Shown here piece by piece: positions 1-10,446 of a stretch of 64,000 bases of DNA. A program made the position numbers and the translations under genes. The stretch lies in the NCBI GenBank assembly GCA_015146655.1, contig VKHL01000048.1, forward strand, positions 1-64,000. The letters run 5' to 3'. Position 1 is the stretch's first letter; each line of letters starts with the position of its first letter. Source of the stretch: Ochromonas danica (lineage: Eukaryota; Sar; Chrysophyceae; Chromulinales; Chromulinaceae). The notes beneath the pieces were generated by a model. The model did not search any database. It was not told the origin of the DNA and worked only from the letters and a program-made list of their open reading frames with translations.

Positions 1-198
1 AGTGTATCCAAGCGCTTGGCGTTGGATACTATTTGCTGGAACTAAGAATAGTTGATAACAAAAGGATTAAATTAAAAAAGGAAAAGAACACACAAGTTTG
101 CAAACTACGTATTTACATAACTACTAAGAAAATGCTTAAATCTAATTAAGGAAATACATAAATGCAATAAGGGTTGCAGGCAACACTACACACTTAAG

Positions 199-376
199 TC
201 CAAGGTATTTCCTTATCTCACCGACTTGAACAGAGTGATGTCAGAGTCTATCTGAATGAAACCAGTGAAGGATCTTTCTCCTTTCATGGAGTTGACAGTT
301 AATGTAAAGGAAGAGAAGCTCAGTGATGTGAGTTTGGCAGCTATAATACAGTATGCTTATGGTTTAAAGACCAAAA
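199..376 (+). pseudogene. C-terminal fragment of the F-box-like/LRR family
   Basis: Read on the plus strand this stretch resembles the region of the neighbouring LRR family around 'SPYLTDL..MTESI...VKDLPRLEKL' and 'LSDLSLAAIMQY'. It reads roughly VFPYLTDL, MSESI, then a stop, then VKDLS and LSDVSLAAIIQYAYGLK. No start codon or upstream homologous part is present, so it is a relic of a copy oriented opposite to the intact gene next to it. Downstream DNA (about 405-470) is instead related to the 3' flank of the minus-strand copies, so two duplicated pieces meet here. Confidence 0.75.
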
Positions 377-470
377 TGAGCTGTCTATATTTAGTCGCTG
401 TCGTTATAAACTAGTACTCTGTATTATGGCTTTACGCTAACAACAAGCACTGTCTTGCTAGAAGGATTGT

Positions 471-2240
471 TCATGAGTCATGGGTAGGCAAGCAAATGGA
501 TGGATCACTCCCAACATCTCTTTTCTTGTTATATTTCAAAACGTAGTCTCTACCTGTGATCTCACCCCTTATCAAGCTTCTCCAAACACTCTTCTCTTCA
601 CTTTCTCTCTCATCTACACAAAGTAATGTTGACAAATCTTCCTTCCCAACTCTCACATCATACAAAACCACTTCTCTCAACCTTGAATGATGCTTCACTG
701 CTAGCACACTCCCCTGTCCTGCACCAAGAATTTTTAACACTTCCAACATTTTGCAACATCTAATCACCTTGTTTATCATCTCATCACTAAAGCCACATCG
801 CACTGGTCCATAATCACTATATGCATTTACCGATAGCCTCTTTAGTCCACATCCATACTGCATTATAGCTGCTAAACTCAAATCACTTAACATCTCTTTC
901 TCAAGATAAACTGTCAACTTCTCCAAACGAGGAAGACCCTTCACTGCTTCGATTAAGATAGATTCTGTCATCTTCCCCACCAGGTCAGTGAGATAAGGCG
1001 ATAGCTTGGACTTGAACAAAACCCACTCATCATATTGTGTGATCAAATTATCACAAAAGGAGTAGTTAGATACAGCCAGCTTGTATTTACTTCTTTGTAT
1101 AGCAAGACGCAGGCATTCTAAAAACACTGCCTTCTTTTCAATCGAGTATCGATATATTGGACCTGTATTATATCGCAACTCGCGCTTCTCTTCATCCACT
1201 TCTATCAAGAGCGGAAACGATGAGCCAAATAAACATTTGACGCTGATCAAATTGGGACATGATTCATACAACTGAAGGAGTTTCGTCACTGGAAACTGAT
1301 CAAATGTTTCATATGACCCCTCGTCACAGGCCTTTAGTGTTAACCTTCTCAATCGAGGACAAGCACTTCCCAGATGCAACAATATCTCTCCTATCGTTAA
1401 GTCTTCCTCAGACCTGCCAAAAAGCTTTTCAATGCTCAACACTTCCAAATGCATCGTAGCACCACCAGAGGAAAGATACCTTGACACCTGAAGCAAGGAG
1501 ATATTATGGTCAATACATAGGCAAAACTTCTTCAGAGGAGTCGTCTTCTCATGAAGAATGGTCATTATTTCATCCATAGATTCTTCACTAACATTTCTGA
1601 ATAATAACTCTAAGTCACGTATACTTGACAGATGGTTAGCAAGTAATTGTCGAATCATATTCACTGTGGATATGAAACTTCCTGTGCAGACTTTAATGTA
1701 AATTCTCTGCAAAGTATTGACCTCTAGGCGTTTTGTCAATACAGACAACACCAAATCTCTCAAGGCGTAGTTCAACCCCCAGTCAATACTCACTTCTTTC
1801 AAGCAAACACACTCTCTTACAAACAAATCCAATCTCTCCTCCAATTCACACAACTCGTTCGAACGTACAGGGCATGCCTTCACACTAATATCACTTACGA
1901 TATCTATTGAGCGAATAGATGGACAATAGCTTCCAAAGTCTAACTCTGTTGTAAGATTTGCAAACACTCTCAGTCGCACAGGAAACCTCTCCGCCACCAA
2001 CACTTTACGACTAATCACCCACTCATACCACATTCTCATAGACTCTTCAGATAGCTTTTCTAGTCTGTTCACGCTTATCATCTTCACCTCACTTAATGAA
2101 CACAACCATGCCTCACGATCTCCTTTCCCTACACACCCTACATCCAAACATGACAGATCCCGCCATGATGATAACCACTCTGAGTAGACACTATGAAGAA
2201 TGTCTCTTGGTAACTGCAACAGTAGAGATCTACTGGACAT
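471..2240 (-). CDS. F-box-like leucine-rich repeat protein, copy A (intact)
   Basis: Single-exon gene of 589 aa. The frame is open 20 codons further upstream, but I chose the inner Met because every paralogue in the cluster begins MSSRSLLLQLPRDILHSVY there. The first ~45 residues (LPRDILHSVYSEWL..WRDLSCLDVGCVG) look F-box-like. The rest has irregular leucine-rich repeats of the LxxLxLxxC type, e.g. CPRLRRLTLKAC, CPNLISVKCL and LEVLKILGAG. F-box/LRR proteins usually recruit substrates to SCF ubiquitin ligases; applying that here is inference, since the F-box match is by eye only. There is no signal peptide or membrane segment. It is one of two copies in the cluster without a break. Its closest relative is copy B just upstream, same strand. 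The 3' flank is shared with copies B and G, so the duplicated unit included non-coding DNA. Confidence 0.85.
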   Translation of the reverse strand: MSSRSLLLQLPRDILHSVYSEWLSSWRDLSCLDVGCVGKGDREAWLCSLSEVKMISVNRLEKLSEESMRMWYEWVISRKVLVAERFPVRLRVFANLTTELDFGSYCPSIRSIDIVSDISVKACPVRSNELCELEERLDLFVRECVCLKEVSIDWGLNYALRDLVLSVLTKRLEVNTLQRIYIKVCTGSFISTVNMIRQLLANHLSSIRDLELLFRNVSEESMDEIMTILHEKTTPLKKFCLCIDHNISLLQVSRYLSSGGATMHLEVLSIEKLFGRSEEDLTIGEILLHLGSACPRLRRLTLKACDEGSYETFDQFPVTKLLQLYESCPNLISVKCLFGSSFPLLIEVDEEKRELRYNTGPIYRYSIEKKAVFLECLRLAIQRSKYKLAVSNYSFCDNLITQYDEWVLFKSKLSPYLTDLVGKMTESILIEAVKGLPRLEKLTVYLEKEMLSDLSLAAIMQYGCGLKRLSVNAYSDYGPVRCGFSDEMINKVIRCCKMLEVLKILGAGQGSVLAVKHHSRLREVVLYDVRVGKEDLSTLLCVDERESEEKSVWRSLIRGEITGRDYVLKYNKKRDVGSDPSICLPTHDS

Positions 2241-3349
2241 GGTATGACAATGACTGACTGTGACTGAGACTGATTGACTATTGACTTTCTTTCTGCTCAA
2301 TTCTCAAGCAATTCCACTCTGAAATAGATAGGAACTGGCACTTTGGGAAGAAGAAATCCTCAAACAAAGCAAGCAGTCAGTCTGTCAAAGTAAGTCCACC
2401 ACAAGAATACGATAATAGTGAGAGTGAGGTGAGGAAATGTGACAATCAGAGGAACTGAGAACCTTTTCTGTCACTGAGAGAGATTGTTGAGAGACAGTCG
2501 ATAGTACTGCTGAATCCTTGACACGATGATGACAAGAATCAGAATAATGTCCAATAATTAATGTGAGGATGACTGTTTACTGTTGTTTGTGGTGCAGACC
2601 AGCCGCACCACACTTCAACCTCAATTGTTGGGTGCGCGGGGGATTAGACTGTGCCACTCACTCACTCACTCACTCACTCACTCACTCACTCACTCACTCA
2701 CTCACTCAGCAGTAGATGTAGTAGAGCTGTGGATGAGAGTGAGAGAGAGTGAGTGTGTCATGTGAGATCACAAACAAGAGATAAATAGCCTTGGAGTCTT
2801 TGAACCTTCAATTCAATTGAAATACTTCGAACATACAGTCAGTCAGTCAGTCAGTCAATCAAGGATGGCAGACTTTGTGCTCAATATGGAGAAGCACGAG
2901 ATGTTTTCTCGGACTGATAAGAACGATTTCAAAGTCCACTTTTGTCGAGCTTGGCTTGCTATTCTTGTTATTGTTGATTCCCTTTTCTGAACGATCTGGT
3001 GCACCCCACATTCCTCCTTGTCCCGTTGTTAATCACAGTGTGAGGCTGAGTCCAATGTCATTTCCACCAGGTTATACAGTGAGATCAGGGCATAAAATAT
3101 ACAGTTGGGATATTGTGTACAGTGTAATAAACATACTTTCTAGCTAAACTAGTAGGAAGAAGTCTACCAGGTTAGAGCTAAATACGGTGGGTGACTCATA
3201 GGAATAGAAACCCGAAACAAAAATATACAGTATCGAGGTTACATGATGCAGTAAACTAGTGCTTTGTATAGTTTTACACCAATAACAAGCATTGTCTTGC
3301 TAGAAGGATTGTTGGATGATGATGATTTGATGATGATGGATTGGATGGA
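2241..3349. other. Intergenic stretch between LRR copies A and B
   Basis: No recognisable gene. It holds a (CTCA)n run at 2655-2708, a short (AGTC)n run near 2836-2857, and a 41-codon ORF starting at 2865 (MADFVLNMEKHEMF...) that I cannot assign. The last ~110 bases (from about 3245) repeat the 3' flank found after copies A and G, including the shared sequence 'cattgtcttgctagaaggattg'-like core. Confidence 0.5.
2655..2708. repeat. (CACT)n microsatellite
   Basis: Perfect tetranucleotide tandem repeat CACT/CTCA, about 13 units, in the 5' flank of LRR copy A. It creates a spurious short ORF with a SLTHSLTH repeat. Confidence 0.97.
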
Positions 3350-5086
3350 TCACTCCCAACATCTCTTTTCCTTGTTATAGTTAAAACTCCAACATCTACC
3401 ACTGATCTCACTCTCACTCAATCTTCTCCAAACACTCTTCTCTTCACCTTCTCTCTCATCCACACAAAGCAATGTTGACAAATCTTCCTTCCCAACTCTC
3501 ACTTCATCCAAATATACTTCTCTCAACCTTGAATGATGCTTCACTGCTAGCACACTCCCCTGTCCTGCACCAAGAATCTTTAACACTTCCAGAATTTTGC
3601 AACTTGTAATAACTTTGCTTATCATCTCATCACTAAAGCTACATCGCACTGGTCCACATTCACTATATGCATTTACCGATAGGCTCTGTAGTCCACATCC
3701 ATACTGCATTATAGCTGCTAAACTCAAATCACTAAACTTCTCTTCTCCCCCAAGATAAACTGACAGCTTCTCTAAACGAGGAAGATCCTTCACTGCTTCG
3801 ATTAAGATAGATTCTGTCATCTTCCCCACCAGGTCAGTGAGATAAGGCGATAGCTTGGACTTGAACAAAACCCACTCATCATATTGTGTGACCAAATTAT
3901 CACAAAAGGAGTAGTTAGATACAGCCAGCTTGTATTTACTTCTTTGTATAGCAAGACGCAGACATTCTAAAAACACTGCCTTCTTTTCAGTCGAGTATCG
4001 ACATATTGGACCTGTATTATATCGCAACTCGCGCTTCTCTTCATCCACTTCTATGAAGATCGAAAAAGATGAGCCAAATAAACATTTGACGCTGATCAAA
4101 TTGGGACATGATTCATACAACTGAAGGAGTTTCGTCACTGGAAACTGATTAAATGTTTGATATGACCCCACGCCACAGACATTTACTGTTAATGTTCTCA
4201 GTCGAGGACAAGCACTTCCCAGATGCAACAATATCTCTCCTTTAGTGAAGTCTTCCTTAGACATGACAAAAATCTTTTCAATGCTCAACACTTCCAAATG
4301 CATCGTAACACCACCAGAGGAAAGATACCTTGACACCTGAAGCAAGGAGATATGGTCAATACATAGGCATAACTTCTTCAGATGTGTCGGCTTCTCCTGG
4401 AGAATGCTCATTATCCTATCTATAGATTCCTCACTTACTTCTATATATGAGAATTCTAAGTCATGTATACTAGTGAGATGGTTAGCAAGTAATTGGCGAA
4501 TCATATTCACTGTGGATGTGGAAATGCTTGTGCAGACTTTAATGCAAACACTCTGCAAAGTATTGACCTCCAGGCCTTTTGTCAATACAGACAACACCAA
4601 ATCTCTAACATCGCTGTTCACCCCACAGTCAATACTCACTTCTTTCAAGCAAACACACTGTCTTACAAACAAATCCAATCTCTCCTCCAACACACTCAAC
4701 TCGTTCGAACGTACAGGGCATGCCTCCACACTAATATCATTTACGATATCTATTGAGCGAAGTGCTGGACAATAGCTTCCAAAGTCTAACTCTGTTGCAA
4801 GATTAGCAAACACACTCAGCCACACAGGAAACCTCTCCGCCACCAACACTTTACGACTAATCACCCACTCATACCACATTCTCATAGACTCATCAGATAG
4901 TACCCGATAAGCTAACCTATTTCTCATCTTCACCTCACTTAATGAACACAACCATGCCTCACGATCTCCTTCCCCTACACACCCTACATCCAAACATGAC
5001 AGATCCCGCCATGATGATAACCACTCTGAGTAGACACTATGAAGAATGTCTCTTGGTAACTCCAATAGTAGAGATCTGCTGGACAT
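3350..5086 (-). CDS. F-box-like leucine-rich repeat protein, copy B (intact)
   Basis: Single-exon gene of 578 aa starting MSSRSLLLELPRDILHSVYSEW. It has the same architecture as copy A: an F-box-like N-terminus, then irregular leucine-rich repeats ending in ILGAGQGSVLAVKHHSRLREV and a basic tail. Identity to copy A is high along the whole length but clearly below that of the first 50 codons, which are almost unchanged among all copies. It lies head to head with truncated copy C across ~640 bp. Function is unknown; an SCF substrate-adaptor role would fit an F-box/LRR protein but is inference. Confidence 0.85.
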   Translation of the reverse strand: MSSRSLLLELPRDILHSVYSEWLSSWRDLSCLDVGCVGEGDREAWLCSLSEVKMRNRLAYRVLSDESMRMWYEWVISRKVLVAERFPVWLSVFANLATELDFGSYCPALRSIDIVNDISVEACPVRSNELSVLEERLDLFVRQCVCLKEVSIDCGVNSDVRDLVLSVLTKGLEVNTLQSVCIKVCTSISTSTVNMIRQLLANHLTSIHDLEFSYIEVSEESIDRIMSILQEKPTHLKKLCLCIDHISLLQVSRYLSSGGVTMHLEVLSIEKIFVMSKEDFTKGEILLHLGSACPRLRTLTVNVCGVGSYQTFNQFPVTKLLQLYESCPNLISVKCLFGSSFSIFIEVDEEKRELRYNTGPICRYSTEKKAVFLECLRLAIQRSKYKLAVSNYSFCDNLVTQYDEWVLFKSKLSPYLTDLVGKMTESILIEAVKDLPRLEKLSVYLGGEEKFSDLSLAAIMQYGCGLQSLSVNAYSECGPVRCSFSDEMISKVITSCKILEVLKILGAGQGSVLAVKHHSRLREVYLDEVRVGKEDLSTLLCVDEREGEEKSVWRRLSESEISGRCWSFNYNKEKRCWE

Positions 5087-5724
5087 GACGACGTCAATGA
5101 TCAGACACGATTGACTTCTTCAGCACCTTGTCCGCGGAATTGTCTGTCACTTTTATCACAACGAGAAGTGAGTTAGAAATCCACTTTTCTGTCTTCTGGG
5201 TTTCGTACTCTTTTGATTACCAAAGTCAAAGTGGGTTTAGAAACCGTATATTGTGAGTTTACTGTCGGAAATCCTCTCAGCAGATCAGCACCAAATCCGA
5301 TCGATTAATCGACTGCTGGGTTTGAGAATTTCTTTCAATAGTATACAGTAGCAGTAGGTGTCTTCCTCTGAATTGAGTTAATTAGGAACTTTGGAAAGAG
5401 TTATTTATTTCCTTCCGTGTGTGCAACTAGGAATAGTTGCGGTGTCGGACAGAAGTGAATGGTGCGGCAGACAAGTCCATAGACAGTGTACTTTCCTTTC
5501 CCTATTGAATAAGTCAGACATGTCCGATAATTGCCCGGTGTTTCGTGATAGCCGTTAAGCAGATGCAAATCTGCGAGAGAGTGATTTTCCACATTTTAGC
5601 TGTGAATCTGTAGGAGAGTGGAGAAGGATAGTATAGAGTGAATATAGTGTGAGAGATAGCTTGACTTGTCTAACAGAGAAGAGAAGAGAGGTATTGCTTC
5701 TATTATCGGAAGATGCTATAGACC
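5087..5724. other. Head-to-head intergenic region between LRR copies B and C
   Basis: Non-coding spacer holding both 5' flanks. The last ~33 bases before copy C (from 5692, 'attgcttctattatcggaag') recur before copies D and H, so plus-strand copies share a leader that the minus-strand copies A, B and G lack. No other structure is obvious. Short ORFs here have no support. Confidence 0.5.
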
Positions 5725-6462
5725 ATGTCCAGCAGATCTCTACTATTGCAGTTACCAAGAGACATTCTTCATAGTGTCTACTCAGAGTGGTTATCATCAT
5801 GGCGGGATCTATCATGTTTGGATGTAGGGTGTGTAGGGAAAGGAGATCGTGAGGCATGGTTATGTTCATTAAGTGAGGTGAGGATAATAAGCGTGAACAG
5901 ACTAGAAGGGCTATCTGAAGAGTCTATGAGAAGGTGGTATGAGTGGGTGATTAGTCGCAAAGTGTTGGTGGCGGAGATGTTTTCTGTGTCATTGACTGCG
6001 TTTGCTAATCTTACAACAGAGTTAGACTTCGGAAGCTATTGTTCATATATTCGTTCAATATTGATCCAGAATGACTTGGATACCACTGAATATTCTCTGG
6101 ATTCTAGCTTGTTGAGTGTGTTGGAAGATAGATGGAATTTGTTTGAGTGTGTTTGTTTGAAAGAAGTGAGTATTGACTGTGGGGTGAACAGCGATGTTAG
6201 AGATTTGGTATTGTCTGTATTGACAAAAAACAGCCTAGAGGTCAATACTTTGCAGAGTGTTTGCATTAAAGTCTGCACAAGTATTTCCACATCCACAGTG
6301 AATATGATTCGCCAATTACTTGCTAACCATCTCACTAGTATACATGACTTAGAATTCTCATATATAGAAATAAGTGAGGAATCTATAGATAGGATAATGA
6401 GCATTTTTCAGGAGAAGCTGACACATCTGAAGAAGTTATGCCTATGTATTGACCATATCTAG
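5725..6462 (+). pseudogene. LRR family copy C, 3'-truncated
   Basis: Starts MSSRSLLLQLPRDILHSVYSEWL like the intact copies and follows them for 245 codons, to LKKLCLCIDHI. The reading then ends exactly where the 5' leader and start of copy D begin. Intact copies continue for about 330 more residues (CIDHISLLQVSRYL...). The truncation coincides with a repeat junction at about 6466 (period 775 bp relative to copy D), so this is a recombination product and not simple decay. A shortened protein could still be made. Confidence 0.8.
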
Positions 6463-6499
6463 ACCATATTGCTTCTATTATCGGAAGATGCTATAGACC

Positions 6500-6868
6500 A
6501 TGTCCAGCAGATCTCTACTATTGCAGTTACCAAGAGACATTCTTCATAGTGTCTACTCAGAGTGGTTATCATCATGGCGGGATCTGTCATGTTTGGATGT
6601 AGGGTGTGTAGGGAAAGGAGATCGTGAGGCATGGTTGTGTTCATTACGTGAGGTGAAGATGAAAGAAGAGTTTAATTATGGAATGCTATATGAAGAGTCT
6701 ATGAGAATGTGGTATGAGTGGATAATTAATCGCAAAGTGTTGATGGTGAAAATCTTTCCTATGTCATTGAGTGTGTTTGTTAATCTTACAACAGAGTTAG
6801 ATTATGGAATCTACTGTTCATATATTCACTCAATAGATATCGTAAATGACATGTATCTTCTTTCCTGA
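6500..6868 (+). pseudogene. LRR family copy D, 3'-truncated
   Basis: 122 codons beginning MSSRSLLLQLPRDILHSVYSEWL. The first ~50 codons and the ~33-bp leader are nearly identical to copy C. After SLREVKMK the sequence diverges (EEFNYGMLYEESMRMWYEW), so it derives from another paralogue and is not a fresh duplicate of C. It stops shortly after the HSIDIVNDM position, and the homologous rest is missing. Confidence 0.8.
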
Positions 6869-7297
6869 TTACCTTATTGTAAATGACAATTTCTGTAATT
6901 ATAAGCAAGTAACAATAGCAACCGGAATTCTCAACAAGAAACTGGTCAAAGTAAAGTCGATTTAAGAGTCTGGTTTTTCACAGTGAGAGATGTTACTTAT
7001 AAAATGTGGACTTAAACCATGGCTCGGGCCCCAAAAGCCCCTCGGGCCTTCCCGCGGGACCCGGGGGCATGCCATGGGCCAGCCACTCTAATCACAATTC
7101 TTCAGCGGCAGGGACTATTGCATGGTCAGCAGTTTAGACCACAATAATGCCGACATTCCTTGATGGCGCAATTGTTGTGGGAGATGGACGGACATTAACT
7201 CGATTAACCAAGCAAGCGATTCTAATTCGAATTATTTTAATTCTATCCCGTATCTAGAACAACTGTAACAACACAAACGGCCTCTCTCATCTAATTC
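6869..7297. other. Intergenic region with a GC-rich block
   Basis: No gene is visible. The stretch 7020-7086 is strikingly GC-rich (runs such as cgggcccc, cgcgggacccggggg) inside AT-rich surroundings. The remainder, downstream of the cyclophilin stop, shows nothing recognisable. Confidence 0.5.
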
Positions 7298-7947
7298 TCA
7301 TGCAAGTTGTCCGCAATTGACAATCCTCACCACCTCCCGCACAGCTCCCGTGGCGCTGCCGAGGCTCTCGATCTGGTGTACGAGGTCCATGCCTTTAGTT
7401 ACCTTCCCAAAGACGACATGTTTGCCATCTAGCCAAGGCGTGGCCGTCGTGGTAATGAAGAATTGAGATCCGTTGGAGTTGGGACCCGAGTTGGCCATAG
7501 AGAGCACTCCTGGTCCATCGTGGAGGAGGCGAAAGTTCTCGTCTTTAGAGTCACGTTGCTCTTAAATGGCATGCTGAAGACGAAGGCAAAAGAGAAGAGG
7601 CTGGCTTACCTGGGAAGCGCCCGCCATAGATAGACATGCCACCTAGTCGTCGCAAACAGACGATGAGTCATTGCTAGCCATTACAAACAAAGACAAAGCC
7701 TACCTCTTCCATCACCAGAAGTGATATCACCACCTTGCAGCATGAAGTCCGGAATCACGCGATGGAGGATGGAGTTGCTGTACCAGAGATTGAGCGCTGT
7801 GGTGCTTTTCTCTCCAGTGCAGAGGGCACGGAAGTTCTCTGCTGTCCGCGGACAAACATCAGCACGAAGAATGAACTCAATCCTCCCGGCGGGGCGATCC
7901 CCAATAGAGATGTCAAAGAAAACCACAGGATTGCTGGCCAGACTCAT
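7298..7947 (-). CDS. Cyclophilin-type peptidyl-prolyl cis-trans isomerase
   Basis: Three exons on the minus strand: 7704-7947, 7610-7642 and 7298-7542, giving 173 aa, the usual length of a single-domain cyclophilin A-type protein. Introns begin GTAGG and GTAAG and end CTAG and AAAG, and phases agree. The middle exon is only 33 bp ([10 protein letters not shown]). Cyclophilin motifs are complete: FRALCTGE, then [14 protein letters not shown] with the catalytic Arg and the Phe and Gln of the active site, [20 protein letters not shown], and [14 protein letters not shown] with the cyclosporin-contact Trp and His. There is no targeting sequence, so it is probably cytosolic. The enzyme catalyses proline isomerisation during protein folding. 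Its neighbours are unrelated LRR copies, so it looks like a conserved gene inside a fast-changing cluster. Confidence 0.96.
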
Positions 7948-8522
7948 TTGTTATGTATTATGATGATGTCCAGAGACGTCAAAAAACACAAACGCACCAG
8001 AAACTCAAACGCTGACAGAAACATAACGGCTTTTTAAATTCTTTTTCAGAGTTTTCAAACAGCAATTTCTTTGTTTTCCTGCATTCTCATACAAAACGAC
8101 CATCACAGACAGTCGAATGATATATAATATGACCAGGTAATGTTGAACAGTGAATGAAAAATAGCCAAAAATGTCGAATTGGTTGACAATTTCATGGCTC
8201 TGAATCTCTCATAGGTTTCCCTTTCTTCTCGTTCACCAACCTATGATCCCAAGCAACCAGCACAGAAGGACACAGGTAATAAGACTAGATCCATGTCTAA
8301 TCGAACGCGACATGTCTAATCGTACTTAGATTTACTGAAATAGCTACCTTGCAAATGGAAGGGAATTTGGCAAACGAGCTGTCCCTTTTCGTGCTGCGGT
8401 TTGTTTTTCATTAGGTAAGAAGTTGGGAGCCAGCGTATCTGCACCGCCTTGAGTCGTTTTGGCCTCTAAGCTTTGTTTCTTCCCAGTTGTCTCTTGTCCG
8501 CGATCGTCTTGCTGTTCCTTCT
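7948..8522. other. Region upstream of the cyclophilin gene
   Basis: Mostly non-coding. On the minus strand, 8358-8523 is open in one frame (QLKKEQQDDRGQETTGKKQSLEAK..., low complexity, charged) and ends at a possible GTAGC donor. It may be an exon of the same unknown gene as the ORF at 8523-8715, but the frames do not connect without an intron I cannot place. Confidence 0.35.
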
Positions 8523-8715
8523 TCAGTTGTTGGGTATCAAGACCCCTCCTTGTTCATCAAGACTGCTCCGTGGTGAGGGTGAACGTTTTGGGCTTTGGGG
8601 CTGTCCTGCTGTCATTGGGGGCTCGATGTTGATCACTCCCAATATGTCATAGTCCTCCTCGGCGGCTTCCCCTTTCGTTCTATACAAGGCGATGACATCA
8701 GGTGAGCGACGATCT
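8523..8715 (-). other. Possible exon of an unknown gene cut by an LRR fragment
   Basis: The minus strand reads SDRRSPDVIALYRTKGEAAEE, then DYDILGVINIEPPMTAGQ and a Ser/Pro-rich tail ending at a stop at 8523. It reads like real protein more than antisense noise, but I recognise no family. Its upstream side ends where plus-strand LRR homology (copy E) begins, so any 5' part has been lost or lies behind an unseen intron. It could instead be chance coding potential. Confidence 0.3.
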
Positions 8716-8716
8716 G

Positions 8717-9159
8717 ATGCAGTGAAGGGTCTTCCTCGTTTAGAGAAGCTGATAGTAGTACATGTTGAGAAAAAGACGTTTAGTGATTTGAGCTTAACAG
8801 TTATAATGGAGTATGGATATGGATTACAGAAGTTGTGCATACACTGTACTAATCCGCAATATTGTAGATTTAGTGATGAGATGATGGCTAAGGTTATTGA
8901 AAGGTGTGAAATGTTGGAACAGTTGAATATACCTGGTGCAGGATATGAGAGTGTATTAGCAGTGAAACACCATTCAAGGTTGAAGGTGGTACATTTATTT
9001 CACGTGATAATATCGAAAGAAGACATGGCAAGTATTCTGTTTGATGAGAGAGAAAGTGAGGATAAGTATGCATGGAGATTAGGAAAGGGTCACATTTATG
9101 GGAAAGGTTACGGATATAAGTATATCGCGGATATGGGAAGTTGGCAAGCTCAGCTTTAG
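8717..9159 (+). pseudogene. LRR family copy E, C-terminal fragment
   Basis: Open plus-strand reading of about 147 codons that matches only the last quarter of the family: DAVKGLPRLEKL, FSDLSLTVIMEYGYGL, FSDEMMAKVIERCEMLEQL, then GAGYESVLAVKHHSRL and the ARG/LYS-rich tail. The F-box-like N-terminus and first three quarters are absent, and the homology starts abruptly at ~8717 after unrelated sequence. It is a transplanted 3' fragment with no start of its own. Confidence 0.75.
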
Positions 9160-9435
9160 ATGCGCGCCATGTGCAGCTGATTTGGTTCACAATTAGGTTG
9201 AGTGCAAAATATTGCAACCGTCTTCTTTCTGTGTTGTCTTATTATAGATGGGAACTTCTGCAATCGTAAGATTTGCATTGTACAACGTTCTATTGATCAG
9301 TAGTCACAATCGTTATAGTAACATTAGCTCTAGTTGTTACAGTGACATGATGTTTGCTGCGTACAGTGTGTGTGGCTACTGGTTAAACCAGAGGTTGCAA
9401 AAGAGTTGAGCATTGCTAATGGAAGATATGAAATC

Positions 9436-9574
9436 TGAAACATCATTCAAAGTTGAGGGATCTTTGCTTGGAACATGTGCTAATATCAAAAGAAGATACG
9501 TCAAGTATGCTTCAGGTAGATAACAGAGAAGGTGAGGTGCGGTGCGCACGAAGAAGATTGCGAAAGATTAGAGT
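9436..9574 (+). pseudogene. LRR family copy F, short C-terminal relic
   Basis: The plus strand reads HHSKLRDLCLEHVLISKEDTSSML, then VDNREGEV, which matches the family's last ~50 residues (KHHSRLREV..VRVGKEDLSTLLCVDERE). Only this segment survives. It lies downstream of fragment E in the same orientation. Confidence 0.65.
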
Positions 9575-10446
9575 GTAGCGGTTTATCTGTATGAAGGAGG
9601 GGCAAAAGGGATGATGTTAAGAGGTGTTAGGCTTAAACCATCCATTGTTGATAGAGTTCACCATTTATATTAACAAACTAAAGCAACTATCTTCTCTCAT
9701 GATTGTCGAATTGTTAATAGTTATTTTAGTGATAGACTAGTAAGAGAGACATGGTGTAACTACTGTCTATTAGCTCTTGTTTCGTAGTAGTTAACCTTAC
9801 TGGAACAAGTTTGAAAGTGCAAGAATGTTGTTTGACTTTCCAAAGGGTGTTGTGGATGGGAGGACAATGCATTGAAGCCTGTTCAAGAATTTCTCAGTGT
9901 ATGGAGTGTAATTCTTGTCAATAGGATAAAGCATCCCATCTGAGACGGATGATGCATTTAGCGAAGCAAGACTTATTACTGCTGGCCTTACCACAGCTCC
10001 AGAGCTATTCCCAGTGGTGTGGGAATGGTAGTGTCACCATGTCTCTCTCACACCGTGACTCAGTCTTGCGACGACTTGAACTAAATGCCTCTATGGTGTA
10101 CCCTACTTAGCCGGAGTCACTTCAGAGGTTTCCCTCCCCGGGCCAACAATCCGCCGCTGTTCTGCAATGAGGTCCTCTCCTTTCAAGTGCTCCTCTGCTG
10201 TTGGACTTACAGGGACCGATGGTTAATCGCTATGTTCAGTCTTCAATCTAACCAAATCCAAGACAATTCATAGATTCCAACTATCTTGGAGATTATTGGA
10301 CTTGAGAGAAGCTAAATGAATCCGATGTCGTGATAGCATATGTTAAGTTAATTGTAAAGTAACATACATATGATGCTGTAAACTAGTGCTTCGTATAGTT
10401 TTACACTGACAACAAGCATTGTCTTGCTAGAAGGATTGTTCATGAG
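9575..10446. other. Intergenic region downstream of LRR relics
   Basis: No recognisable gene. Short ORFs on both strands show no family features. The final ~75 bases (10370-10446) repeat the shared 3' flank seen after LRR copies A and B. Confidence 0.45.

Noticed and set aside
2241-2300. Upstream start for LRR copy A (20 extra codons)
   Set aside because: Paralogues all start at MSSRSLL. The extra residues are not shared and lie in diverged 5' flank.
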